64,000 nucleotides of DNA, taken from contig NC_133486.1 of the NCBI RefSeq assembly GCF_025370935.1, positions 1,427,006 to 1,491,005 on the forward strand, written 5' to 3'. The notes beneath the pieces were generated by a model. It did no database searches, was not told the origin of the DNA, and saw only the letters and a program-made list of their open reading frames with translations. A program made the position numbers and the translations under genes. Source of the DNA: Choristoneura fumiferana (lineage: Eukaryota > Arthropoda > Insecta > Lepidoptera > Tortricidae). Positions 22,468 to 32,559 of the stretch are shown here, one piece after another. Numbering within the stretch: position 1 is the stretch's first letter; each line of letters begins with the position of its first letter.

Positions 22468-22478
22468 TTAAAGCCGCG

Positions 22479-22544
22479 GGTTCATGGTGGATACAGGCCG
22501 CTTCCAACCGAAGCAACTGGGGGTCTATGGGGGAGGTCTATGTT
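22479..22544 (+). pseudogene. RTE-like C-terminal fragment at duplication breakpoint
   Basis: 22 open codons encode A-A-S-N-R-S-N-W and then M-G-E-V-Y-V. This matches the C-terminal pattern of the other RTE-like remnants here (compare 54178 and 57991). The final Q-Q-W-T-S segment is absent. It begins 8 bp after copy B loses its match to copy A. Confidence 0.55.
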
Positions 22545-22559
22545 ACGTAATTTCTTCCC

Positions 22560-23215
22560 CGTGTATTTACACTTGATCCGCGTACCTAGTTATACTTGAC
22601 TAAGAGTCGGATAGTCGGAGTACCGTATGAATTCAAAAATTAAAATCAAACTTTCAAAGTGTGGGGGGAGGCTCCAATAGAGAGATCTCTCTCCAGGCAG
22701 GTGTTATGCCTGGGGACCGAAGTCCGAAGGAAGAGCGTCGGAGCTTGTATATATGCGACCGCGTTGAGAAACTTCGATAGCGCGATGTAGAACATGGTAG
22801 GAGTTTCTATTGTTGTTCACTAGATGGCGCTAGGACTCGCTACAAAAGCTTGTTTTTCCAGGTGCATAATAGCTTTATCTTTCTTTATAATTTTTATTTG
22901 AAACCGAGAAATTTAAACAATAAAAACTATTAAACGTTGTCCTGGGTAGAAATACTTACAATTCAGTAATTTTTAGTTTTTATCCTCCTATTTGTTTTGA
23001 TAATTTTTGAGATTTCGCCGTGTGTATAATGTTTTACGCCTTAACGAGTTTTATTTCCGTTTAAAACTTAAACACCGACAAATTCACTAATTTTCACGAT
23101 AGTATGGTTATAATCCGGTTTTAGAATGACCTGCCGGGTATAGGCTTAAAGGATTAGATACTTTGTTGTAAATTATGTGAACTAAAATATAAACAAACTT
23201 TCCGACTAATATTAA
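22560..23215. other. Unassigned stretch
   Basis: A palindrome AGAGAGATCTCTCT near 22681 and a CACTAGATGGCGC motif near 22817 (also found in the 7198 element) hint at transposon debris. No gene is seen. Confidence 0.4.
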
Positions 23216-23218
23216 ATA

Positions 23219-23400
23219 AGATTACATTTGAAATTTACCGGGAGCTTTACGGCGAAGGAAAATATCGTGAGAAAACCCGCCCAAACCTGTGAAGTAATTC
23301 AAATGTGTGAAATTCCCAAGCCGCACTGGGCTCGCGTGGGGACTGAGGTAAAAGCTCACTCTGAGATGAGGTCTCTGCCCTACTGTGGGACGTATTAGGT
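23219..23400 (+). mobile_element. SINE family 1 fragment, head missing
   Basis: The body begins at ATTACATTTGAAATTTACCG and runs to GTGGGACGTATTAGG. The tRNA-like head is absent. Substitutions are frequent, so this is an old copy. Confidence 0.75.
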
Positions 23401-23403
23401 CAC

Positions 23404-23605
23404 GTTCTGTGGGACGTAGGTCTGTCTGTGGCATCGTGGCTCTCGAACGTCTCGAACGGATGGACCGATTTCGGTGCAGTTATTTTATATGAAAGCTCGT
23501 TTCCTTACGGTGTTTCTTAGCTATGTTTCATTAAAATCGGTTCAGTCGTTTTTGAGATATTGAACTTTGAAGTGACAATGTCGGGAGTCTTTCACCTTTA
23601 AGTTC
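23404..23605 (+). repeat. Dispersed repeat (AACCCCCGACGC family), partial
   Basis: GTCTGTCTGTGGCATCGTGG, TTCATTAAAATCGGTTCAGT and GACAATGTCGGGAGTC match the block at 14049. The left end is missing. Confidence 0.6.
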
Positions 23606-23621
23606 GTAAGGTCACAGGTAA

Positions 23622-23780
23622 GTTCGTGAGGAAACCTGTACACACCTGTGAAGTAATTCAATAGTTTGTGTGAAGTTCCCAATCAGCACTGGGCCCGCGT
23701 GGGAACTACTGCCCAAGCCCGCTCATTCTGAGAGGAGGCCTGTGTCCAGCAGTGGCACGTATATAGGCTGGGATGATGGA
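23622..23780 (+). mobile_element. SINE family 1 fragment, 5'-truncated
   Basis: It starts at GTTCGTGAGGAAACCTG and runs through the conserved 3' half to TATATAGGCTGGGATGATGG. Confidence 0.78.
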
Positions 23781-23789
23781 GATCACAGG

Positions 23790-24285
23790 CATACATAAGG
23801 AATAAGAATGGAATTAGCAAAATATGGATTAAATAGGAAAGGTAACCCGGGCTACGTTGATAGTCAGCTAAGTTAACTACAATAGCCTTCCATTAACCGT
23901 TTCCACCCACCGGATAAACTGAATATTGTTATGTGTATTGTAAATAACGAGTACTGGTTTTTATCTACTATTTCCGACTGACCTTTTGACTAGACTTTAT
24001 GTGTTTATAAATTAGGATAACTCGTAATAATAACTATAAAACTTTTAAAACTAAAAGTAGTTGGTATACCTTTTAATCTAATATAGGCATCCTACTCACA
24101 AAGGAAAACCAAGTAGTTAACCATAGTTCTTATCATGATCAAAGAGAAAATAACGTTACTAGAGACCACAAATTGAAGGTTATCATATGATAGGACACTT
24201 GATACGACTCGAAAAATGCTTTTTAAACCTGCTGGAAGGAAAATTAGAAGGAAGACGGAGGCAGAAGACGGCCAAGATTGAGCTA
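23790..24285. other. Unassigned AT-rich stretch
   Basis: No repeat edge or coding signal was recognised. A GAAGGAAGACGGAGGCAGAA purine-rich patch precedes the GAAA tract. Confidence 0.45.
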
Positions 24286-24289
24286 CTTT

Positions 24290-24595
24290 AAAAGAAAGAA
24301 AGAAAGAAAACATTTATTCGTGACATGGTAAGAACGGATAAGAATAAGAATAAAAAAATAGTACCTAATGCATGTCACGAAATGGTTCCAAATCAGCAAT
24401 CTGCCGGTCTTGCGAACGGCGCTGGTCTTCCTTTGGGACCATCTTTTTTTTCCACTGGATGGCAAACGAGCAAGTGGTTCTCCTGATGGTAAGAGCACCA
24501 CCGCCCATAGACACCTGCAACACCAGAGGGATTGCAGATGCGTTGCCAACCTAGAGGCCTAAGATGGGATACCTCACGTGCCAGTAATTTATACG
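24290..24595 (-). repeat. GAAA tract with retroelement 3' ends
   Basis: GAAA units at 24290-24309 lead into ACATTTATTCGTGACATGG and CGGCGCTGGTCTTCC. Then GGATGGCAAACGAGCAAGTG and ACCACCGCCCATAGACACC form the minus-strand 3' block of a non-LTR family also seen at 32560, 46711 and 58290. Confidence 0.6.
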
Positions 24596-24819
24596 TTATA
24601 TTTTATACGTTTTTGATAATTCTGTGAAAATGGTACATTAATAGTATTAGATCCTATATATGGGTAATTATTTGAGGTGTAAGAGAAATGTTACAGAAAT
24701 AAAAACACACATTTTGATGTGGTCTGTTTTATTTTGAACATAAGGATATGTACCGATAATATGCTTTATATTATAAGAGATCGATAAAGTTTATTTTGGT
24801 TAAAAAAAGCAAAAATCCA

Positions 24820-25890
24820 ATTTTAACGGTAACGAAAATGAGCATCGAGACCACGAAAAAGAACATTTTGTTTATTTTAAAATCTTATAATTGTACTATT
24901 TGAATGAAAAATCTGATCATAATGAGAAAACGAATAAGCATTATTTAATTAATCAGGTATCAACAGAAATAGACAATCGATATCTATATAAAAAAAAATT
25001 AAAACTTGACCACGAAAATGACGACTTCAAATTGTCATTTTTGTAACCTTTAAATACTATCTAGAAATTACTTAATTAAAGTAAGATTAATAACTTCAAC
25101 TCACAAACCAAAACAGTTTTCAATACCTTCCCCCCGTGCAGGTCTACGGTAAACCAGAACGAAATTATGTTACAACAAAAATGCTCCTCTAAATGACGAA
25201 GTTTTCTTTTAATATTTAGATATATACATTTCACACGTACATTCAGGGCAAAATAATTCTTGAACCTCTCGCCAGTTAACAAAATTGGCGACGCACTGGT
25301 AATAATTCCTATAACCACACCTGGAGCAAATGTTGTTGACGGTCAACCATTCTTCGTTTAAATCAATTAAATCAATAACGGCATAAACGATTACACTGTA
25401 AAAAGCAGAAAATTATATAAAAAGTGTTCTGTATTTTTCTACTTGTAGGGAAAATCATCTTTTTCGTGGTCTTTAATCAGTTTCGTGGCCCATAGGACCA
25501 CGAAAATGATGACCACGAAATTGAAAAGCTCTTACTTTCGCGGCTCTGTAGTAAATATCCTATAGATTTGAAGCAAATGAAATCAATATTGCATAACTTA
25601 ACTGCAAATGACACAGCACCAGTAAAACATTATATTTATTTACCCAATACTTACCAAGTCGCAACCGTAACGAAAATGACGCTCGATCTTTGACGCAAAT
25701 CTAACTGAACCTTTATTACATTAATTATAGATAAATAATTATGACTTGCGATAAACATTATACGTTATATTGACGCAGTCTTAGTTTCAAAGTTGCTTAT
25801 AGTTAAAAAAGGATTTACAGGAGGTTTGACCTCTTTTTTTTGTTTAAAATATACTTAATAAGTGTGACCACGAAAATGATGGTGTATTTT
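24820..25890. repeat. AT-rich segment with recurring ACCACGAAAATGA word
   Basis: GACCACGAAAATGA occurs near 25008, 25490 and 25863. GACCACGAAA also occurs near 24853 and 25505. GTAACGAAAATGA followed by a nearby CTCGA or TCGA occurs near 24830 and 25670. Reverse words (TTTCGTGGTC, TTTCGTGGCC) lie at 25458-25485. The intervening DNA is not repeated. This resembles the word-built fold-back elements elsewhere in the window, but it is spread over 1 kb. Confidence 0.55.
25209..25758 (-). CDS. Possible two-exon small ORF, zinc-ribbon-like cysteines
   Basis: On the minus strand an ATG (25758-25756), preceded by an in-frame TAA, opens 104 coding bases to a GTAAGT donor at 25654. A 259-base intron ends in a pyrimidine-rich tract and TTTACAG at 25396. 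The frame then continues 61 codons to a TAA (25211-25209). The spliced length of 291 bases gives 96 residues. Cysteines fall as C58-x2-C61, C69, then C84-x2-C87-x-C89, like a small zinc ribbon. Exon 1 overlaps one of the CGAAAATGA words. No family is recognised. AT-rich DNA yields such models by chance, so this is tentative. Confidence 0.22.
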
Positions 25891-26250
25891 GGAACAACGG
25901 GAAATGTAGAAAAAAATAGTCTTATCAATGTCCTAATTTTTTATGTTTGCATGCATGGTATATCATATTATGAACATTCAATCCATGTTTTAAACAGCAA
26001 GTTTTTCTATACCTTGTATTTTTTACAATACTACAAAGTAATCAGGGAATCCGAACCTGACCACGTAACTGACTTTTGTGCAGAAAATTTAAGTTATTGT
26101 GGAAAAAAAGATAAAATAGAATAAAATGTATTTACCGCAAGTTTCAGTGATAATATCCTAAGCAACTTAAAAACAATAAACGATATATTTCTAATTTTAT
26201 AACTGAAAATTTGAGTCTGAACACTATTGAACCTCTCGAAATAATAACCC

Positions 26251-26272
26251 ATATATATATATATATATATAT
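26251..26272. repeat. (AT)n microsatellite
   Basis: An uninterrupted AT dinucleotide run of 11 units. Confidence 0.9.
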
Positions 26273-26762
26273 TTAAAACGGGCATTTATTAGCTTTCATT
26301 TGATACCCATATTGTTACAATACAACATACATATATATTTTTTCATTCCTCCGCCATTTTTTTTGCAGACGCCATATTGAAATATTATAAAGCCTATGTC
26401 ACTCCGACAGATATGACGAAACCAATGATACTTTATGTGTTAAAATCCGTTCAGCCGTTTACGCTGCAGCGAGGACCAAAGAAATGGACATACATACATA
26501 CATAAATACGCTCGAAAAACACAACCCTCCTTCAGGCAGTAGGGTAATAAAAACACGCATCTGCTCAAATTCTCATTTCCAATACCTAACTGGAAAATGT
26601 GTGCAAATATTAAATAACTGTTATTTTATTTACACTAAACTGATAAACCATAATGCTTCGGAGAGTTCAATCCTGTTATTCTATTTGCAGAATCCTTTTT
26701 TAGGATTCCATAAGGTAAAGTACGAGTGCTCGTCACTTTCCCAATAGTAGGCATCTTTAACC

Positions 26763-27182
26763 TTATGTAATTTATTTTACGGTGCTCGAACATGGTCACT
26801 TACTGAGTTACAGAAGACCAAATTGAAGGTTTGCCAGAGAGCAATGGAGCGCAGTATGTTGGGAGTGAAACGGGTTGACCGGATCCGGAACACTATATTG
26901 CGCTCCAAAACACGCATTGCTGATGTGGGTGTCAAGACTGCCAGGCTGAAATGGGACTGGGCAGGCCACGTCAGCCGTATGGAACCCAATAGGTGGGCTA
27001 AAATAGCCACAGACTGGATACCACAAAATGGACTTCGGCGGCGTGGCAGACCCAGGCGTCGATGGCGGGACGATCTGGACGCCTTTCTTCGCAGCTGGCC
27101 AGAGATCGCCCAAGAAAGAGTAGAATGGAGGACATGGGGGGAGGCCTTTGCCCAGCAGTGGGACACCTCTACAGGCTTCTAA
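26763..27182 (+). pseudogene. RTE-like non-LTR retrotransposon, C-terminal third
   Basis: About 139 open codons encode Y-G-A-R-T-W-S-L-T, then Q-R-A-M-E-R-S-M-L-G-V, W-A-G-H-V-S-R-M and R-R-R-G-R-P-R-R-R-W-R-D-D. They end W-G-E-A-F-A-Q-Q-W-D before a stop and an AAT-rich triplet tail. This order is the region after the polymerase domain of RTE-type elements. The frame is intact, suggesting a young 5'-truncated copy. The catalytic reverse transcriptase and endonuclease domains are absent. Confidence 0.85.
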
Positions 27183-27436
27183 ATAATAAATAATAATAAT
27201 TTATTTTAGCAGTAGAGATGACAGCAGGGTGTCATCTATTGGGCATAAGCCTGGCGAGCACTGGGACGTTTACCTTCGGGACGGGGACGGGACCCCATTG
27301 CATTGGCTCTGCTGTCTGTCCATCCGTTTGGATATACAGGCGCGCATATGGTGGGAAGAGGCGATGGATGATATTGCCCTTCCTTTCTTACGATTAATTA
27401 AATAAAATAAATAAATATCTAATAAAATAAATTTTA

Positions 27437-27861
27437 GACGACCAGAGGGCCTAGTGGTTAGAGAACCTGACTACGAAACTTGAGGTCCCGGGTTCGATTC
27501 CCGTGTCGGGGCAGATATTTGTAAGAAAAATACGAATGTTTGTTCTCGGGTCTTGGGTGTTTAATATGTATTTAAGTATGTATATATCTATATAATTATA
27601 TTTATAATAATAATAATCATTTATTTCAAACAATCAGTTCATATTGTGTTAGTAGCAATAATCTTATTACCTACGTTAGTGTCATAAAATTTAAATTAAA
27701 ATTAATACCAAGATCAAGTAATTAAAACATAATCAAGCAGAGAATTAAAAACAAATTTATCCTTTGCATAGTACCATAACACAAGCTTTGCTAAGCTTAC
27801 TTTGGGACTAGGTCAATTGGTGTGAATTTTCCCGTGAAATTTATTTTATTTATTTATTTAT
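27437..27861 (+). mobile_element. SINE family 2, split by a nested insertion
   Basis: It has a tRNA-like head GGCCTAGTGGTTAGAGAACC with B-box GGGTTCGATTCCC, then TGTTTAATATGTATTTAAG. The body resumes after the insertion at 27606-27754 and ends in a (TTTA)n tail. It abuts an inverted copy tail to tail. Confidence 0.88.
27606..27754 (-). mobile_element. Short retroelement insertion nested in SINE
   Basis: The target duplication ATTTAT lies at 27600-27605 and 27755-27760. The left end is an (AAT)n run, so the element's triplet tail faces left (minus orientation). The interrupted SINE reads correctly once this is removed. Confidence 0.75.
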
Positions 27862-28070
27862 TATATCACGGGGCATGTGATACCAATTGACCTAGTCCCA
27901 AAGAAAGCATGATAATCTTGTGTTATGGGTGTAACTAGGCAACGGATAAACATACTTAAATACATATCCAACACCCAAGACTTGAGAACAAACATCCACA
28001 CTTTGCATGCAAATATATGTCTCGACCGGGGACCGAACCCGGGGCCTCAAGCTTCGTTCTATCTAGCCGT
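27862..28070 (-). mobile_element. SINE family 2, inverted neighbour
   Basis: Minus orientation: TATCACGGGGCATGTG at the left, ACCTAGTCCCAAAG, and B-box complement GAACCCGGGGCC near 28040. Together with 27437-27861 it forms a tail-to-tail pair. The head is degraded at CTATCTAGCCG. Confidence 0.82.
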
Positions 28071-28146
28071 TTTTCTTCGTCTTAGTTGCAACACTATACA
28101 GAGCGGTCATGAATTCCTGAGTCAGTCAGGCGCAGATATTAATACT

Positions 28147-28252
28147 TAAATAAAATAAATAAATAAATATCAAAGGACACTTGACACCAATTGACCTAGT
28201 CACAAACTAAGCAAAGCTTGTTTGTACTAACGGATTAACATACTAATCTATA
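28147..28252 (-). mobile_element. SINE family 2, truncated
   Basis: The tail and 3' body only (AATAAATAAATATCAAAGG to AACGGATTAACATAC). The head is missing. Confidence 0.7.
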
Positions 28253-28315
28253 ACAGCCCTTATAGCGCCCGTCTTCGGACATAGGCCTCCTCTCAACTTT
28301 TCCAGCCTTGCCTAT

Positions 28316-28640
28316 TCATTGCCACTCGCATCCAGTTTGTTGCCGGATATCGTCTGTCCATCTTTTTGGTGGTCGTCCTCTACCGCGGGTGTTAGCACGG
28401 GGGTCTCCACTCCAGGACTCTCCTCGCCCAACGACTTTGGTCCATTCTAGCAATATGTCCTGCCCATCTCCACTTTCTGCGTTCTATTTCTGTTATTACG
28501 TCTTTCACTTTAGTCTTCTGTCTGATCAACTCGTTTTTCTTTCGGTCCAGCAGGTGTATTCCGAGCATTATTCGCTCCATTGCTCTTTGTGCGACATGGA
28601 GTTTCTCAGCAGACCTTTCTGTTAAGCTGGTGGTTTCCAT
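28316..28640 (-). pseudogene. RTE-like retrotransposon C-terminal region, frameshifted
   Basis: The minus strand encodes H-V-A-Q-R-A-M-E-R-I-M-L-G, R-K-W-R-W-A-G-H-I-A-R-M and V-L-E-W-R-P. After a frameshift it encodes R-G-R-P-P-K-R-W-T-D-D-I and stops at 28316. This is the same protein region as 26763 but a clearly different subfamily. Confidence 0.82.
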
Positions 28641-28659
28641 TCGTTTGAAACTGACTGGA

Positions 28660-29370
28660 CGTTGTCGGGCGTTGTATATCCGGCCTATTAGCCAGATATG
28701 TTGGCAGGAACTCTATATTTGACCTAAGGTGTCTAGGGCTCAATGTAATTTAGTCTCACTTCAGAACCTATATCCGTTTATATCTAGTGTAGCCATCCCT
28801 GCGAGACCCTAACTGCTGATAGAATTCCCAGTCGTCAAATTTATTACATTATTATACCTTTTTATGTGTCCACGGTTGACTGTAGTTTATTATACGGAAT
28901 AGCTAAGCAACCGTTTATTTTTAGGGTTCAGTATCCAAGCTTTGAAATCAAAGCTCCGCTGTTTATCTGGTTGTTTGCCACAGGGCTGTCTCTTTTAAAC
29001 TAGTGAATGAATGAATTAATTAATAAATAAAATTTATTTCGAAACAACAACAACAACAAAAAAACAGTTTACAAATCTCTTAAATCTAAAACTAACGGGC
29101 TCGTATCTAAATATATTTGACTATTCTGTTTGTACTCGCACAGTCTATGTTATTTATCTGCGATTACCAAACCAGAAATTAGACTGACATAATTGAAAAA
29201 TAAATAGATAATAGGTACATATACAGAGGCTTTTACTACAAAAAAAAACAAAGTCTTATATAAGACTGCATTATTATTTTCCTGCATTAGTGCAAAGTTT
29301 AGTTTACTGTAAAGTCCAATGCTTATCAAGTGTGTTCGTGCAATCACAAACCCCCGCCCTACGGTTTAGG
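28660..29370. other. Unassigned stretch upstream of candidate promoter
   Basis: AT-rich. A CAACAACAACAA run lies at 29045-29058. No coding or RNA gene is seen. GC content rises sharply after 29345. Confidence 0.45.
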
Positions 29371-29374
29371 CGGC

Positions 29375-29409
29375 TATATAAGGCGCGGCGGGCACCGGCA
29401 CCGCAGTAG
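29375..29409 (+). promoter_or_regulatory. Candidate core promoter: TATA box plus initiator
   Basis: TATATAAGG begins at 29375 within a locally GC-rich block. Thirty bases downstream is CGCAGTAG, with the initiator A at 29405, close to the arthropod TCAGT initiator. TATA at about -30 with an A start and a splice donor 54 bases later make a coherent RNA polymerase II start. The GGACG motif at 29443 is not at a canonical downstream-element position. Confidence 0.55.
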
Positions 29410-29458
29410 AAGCGCGGCCGCCCTTGCCGTGCACTGTGCGTTGGACGTTAATCTACAG
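29405..29458 (+). other. Candidate non-coding first exon
   Basis: A 54-base GC-rich leader runs from the predicted start to ATCTACAG, followed by GTAAGTACG, an almost ideal donor. It contains no ATG, so translation would start in a later exon. I could not assign a downstream exon. The next unique DNA (29460-30430) is AT-rich and looks like intron. The gene's identity is unknown. Confidence 0.5.
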
Positions 29459-30430
29459 GTAAGTACGTTACTTTAAACTTGATAACTTTCGCAATTTACG
29501 TTGATATTTAAGAATTTACCCTAAAGCTGCAATGGGGCAAATCGACGGTGTTAATAATATATTTGTGCGATAATTTTTGGTGTTTAAAAAGTTAGTTTTT
29601 CAGGAAAGTTTATCTGCCGTTTAAAGGATTTTATATTACTTTTATTCATAGTTACAGTAACTAATGAAAATACAACCATAATTACTTTAAAAAAATATAC
29701 TGAGCGGCATAAAATCGGGCCCTCATATGTGTGCAGTTATAGGTAATTCTGTATGTAGAGTGGGCCGAATTTTTGCTGCTGAGTACATTATACCGCACAA
29801 AATTTTCAAATTGTACACAGCATTTAATACAATATGAACAAAGAAGAAAAAGTAATGTGGAAAATTCGTCATAACAGACTGTTATGGAAGGAAAAACACA
29901 AAACAAACTATTAAATACATAATAACTTATATCTTGAAAAATTTAATCAAAGTTAAAAAGTTAGAAATTTTATAGGTATCTGTCAAAGCTTTTCTATGAA
30001 AAGACTTTGGTATTTTTTCGGTAAATAGGTACTTATATTTTCTTTTAATATACTTTGGAAATAGCTTTCGACTTAGTTTAGGAACCAACTCGTTGTTTTT
30101 GAAAACGACCAAATGTAAATTTTGTGATATAATATTTTTATAAAAGCATTTTGCTCAAATTATCAGTGAAAATTAAATTAAGCAATTTTATTTAACTCAA
30201 CTCCTAGAAGAATCGCGTAATCAACGATCATTCGACAGGCTGGCGGTACCCTACCCACCTCTACACCTTTTACTGTAGTTAGGTATGTATAACTATATAG
30301 TTACGTTAGAACTTATTAAATATTATGCCAATTTTATAATTAGTGCATTTAACAACTTGATTCATTATCAGTATTGCAATAATATTTTAAAAAATATTTT
30401 TCTTGAAGGAGCGTACAAAATAATTTTATC
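29459..30430 (+). other. AT-rich stretch, possible first intron
   Basis: It follows the GTAAGT donor. It contains TTAGTTTTTCAG near 29602, a plausible acceptor, but no open reading frame of note after it. No repeat was recognised. Confidence 0.35.
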
Positions 30431-30438
30431 CTAGCAGA

Positions 30439-30598
30439 GTCAACTCACTGTCATTTTTCAATATAATGTCAACTGTAAAATTCTTTTCTAAGGGTTGACA
30501 TTATACAATGTCAATACTTATAATGAATTATACAATGTTAATCCTTAGAAAATAATTTTAACACTTGACATTGTATTGCAAAATTACAGTGAATTGAC
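30439..30598. repeat. 160-bp imperfect palindrome
   Basis: GTCAACTCACTGTCATTTTT at the left pairs with AAATTACAGTGAATTGAC at the right. Inside, TTGACATTATACAATGTCAA-type words occur in both arms. The midpoint is near 30520. It is non-coding and built from the short TTGACATT word. Confidence 0.75.
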
Positions 30599-30654
30599 GT
30601 TGCAGAATTAATCAGGGTTAACACACTATTGCAAAACAGCGTCCCTATATATCA

Positions 30655-31062
30655 ACAAATCTACTTTCGGTTCCCTGGAATAAAAAAAGTTAAAGACATA
30701 AAATAACTAAACTAAGAACTACTTGCTTAAAACTAAATTAATTCTAAAAATGGCTCCCGTGCGCGCCCAAAACACGCATAACGCGCCCATAACACTAGCA
30801 TTCCCTCGTTGAATAAATAGCTATGCTAATTCTTTAAGAGAGATAGCTGCCAGCCTTTTGGTCTCCGGTTGTATCAACCAGGTGCTTTGCAAGTCTTTTA
30901 AGAGTCTATGTGTACCAGGGCACCATGAACCCAGGGTCTTAAAGTCGATAGGTGTAAAACTCTATGTCGCACCGAGAACCTGGTATTTTGGTAATTTCTG
31001 CCAAAGCTTCTGCTGCTGCGCCAGCTTTTCTTGTGGTCCTTTGAAGGTGTGACGCAGCTACT
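30655..31062 (-). pseudogene. Degenerate retroelement C-terminal region
   Basis: The minus strand reads G-P-Q-E-K-L-A-Q-Q, F-T-P-I-D-F-K-T-L-G-S-W, R-L-L-K-D-L and I-Q-R-G-N-A-S-V-M-G, broken by two in-frame stops. The I-Q-R-G-N-A motif is familiar from reverse-transcriptase-type polyproteins, but I cannot name the clade. Sequence below 30750 would be its 3' UTR. Confidence 0.5.
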
Positions 31063-31160
31063 GTCGACGCATGTTGCGTCTCAGGCTAAATTATTTTTTA
31101 TCAATCGGTATCCAAATATATTTAATCAATTTTTAAAAAAAAAATTCGCTCGTATACCTT

Positions 31161-31393
31161 TACTTGGCCCAATTTCACTTGCCATACCAACGTTTGCCAT
31201 AAAATATATAAAACCATGCTGTATTCAGGATTTTTTTAAACGTCATCTTATAGAATGCAGTAGGTTAAGTTAGGTTAGTTTAATATTAACTCGGAAGAAA
31301 ATACTATTTCAGAAATAAATTACTTTATAAAACATTATGACAAGTGTAAATTATAGTAAGTTAAGTATATTGTGGCATATGAAATTCGGGCAA
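31161..31393 (-). mobile_element. Word-type fold-back element, reverse copy
   Basis: The reverse complement matches 14576-14812 at both arms and at the centre (AACTAACCTAACTTAACC), with diverged spacers. Copies in three places show that it is mobile or was mobilised. Confidence 0.7.
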
Positions 31394-31426
31394 ACGATAG
31401 AGAACCTCTTTCGGTAGGAAAGTATA

Positions 31427-31556
31427 AAGCAGCGTTTCCACCAGAGATGTGCTGTGCGAGGATGTGTAAATGAAGCGTTTCTATTGATTAAATGAAAAAC
31501 ACATCCCTCGCAACACGCGTAGGTATCCTCGCACATTACCGGTGGAAATGCTGCTT
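31427..31556. mobile_element. MITE, 130 bp
   Basis: The ends AAGCAGCGTTTCCACC and GGTGGAAATGCTGCTT are inverted repeats. The interior has paired GCGAGGATGTGT and ACACATCCCTCGC. It sits 34 bp from the fold-back element. Confidence 0.8.
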
Positions 31557-31559
31557 AAT

Positions 31560-32550
31560 TGGTAACTTAACATTATTTTGGATAATTACACGTATTATTG
31601 CTATCGATCATCTGGAAATTTCTCTATCCTCGTAAGTACGGACTTTTTATACCATATACAGTTCTACAGACCGAGCCAAGAATTTCCAGCTTTATGATTT
31701 TGAAAAAACCTCAATAAAACGACATTTTTGATTGTTTGATTTAATTTAATTTTTAAATTTTATTTGTCTTTGTGTTCCGTAAAAATTAAATTACAATTGA
31801 AATTGAAAGTTCTCATTTCACTGAAAAATTTGTACCTACTCCACTTACAGTTATTCTTACACTTGATATGTACTTTATGAAGTACACGAGGACTTACGAG
31901 GCTATGTGAATAGATAATTTTCCATATTCGAGAAAACACCACATGCCATGAATACTTTATTTACCGCAATATTCCCGCAATTTCCGTACGTACGGGTGAA
32001 ATCTAAAGGAAAATAGATGACAAGGAAACTAATTCGCTTCATAGACTACCTTTATAATTTACAAGTAAATCCTGTTACTTTATTTTAACAGCAACTCTTC
32101 ATTTTACGAAAATTGTAATAACAATTTGGATAAAAAATTGTTAGACACAGTGGAGTTGATGTTGGAAAAATTTTCCGGGGGAAAATTGTTTTCATGTTAC
32201 TAATGCAATAAAAAAACAGATTTCAATATGTAACCATTACTAATGCAATATTTATATAAGAAATTGAAATTAGGGTGAGACAGTCAGATCAGAACCAATA
32301 ATGGTTTTTTTCCGTCAACCCAAATATAAAGAAACGGGCGCTACTTTTTTAAAACTAATAACACTAATGTTCAGACAACTGATGACCATAACCGGTTATG
32401 TTCATGAATGGTAAGTTTAGGCCGAAAACATTAAAAATGCTTAACCCAATTAAACTTGAAAGACTCAAAGGAAATCTCGTAATTACTATAAACACTTAAT
32501 AATGCATTGCAGGGTGAATTGATCTCTAAATGTTTCACCTTAATTTTGAG
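31560..32550. other. Unassigned AT-rich stretch
   Basis: I see no gene, RNA or repeat boundary. Open frames are under 65 codons. Confidence 0.5.
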
Positions 32551-32559
32551 AATTGTCAA

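Larger units (their letters stand above)
14576..22471. repeat. Long duplication, copy B
   Basis: It is near-identical to 1-8662. It carries one private insertion (SINE family 1 at 21639) and lacks the three private to A. Single-base deletions relative to A, many in homopolymers, cluster at 18.75-21.6 kb. The right boundary is at CCTTAA, 4 bp beyond the GC-rich inverted-repeat element, where an RTE fragment follows at 22479. Confidence 0.95.
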
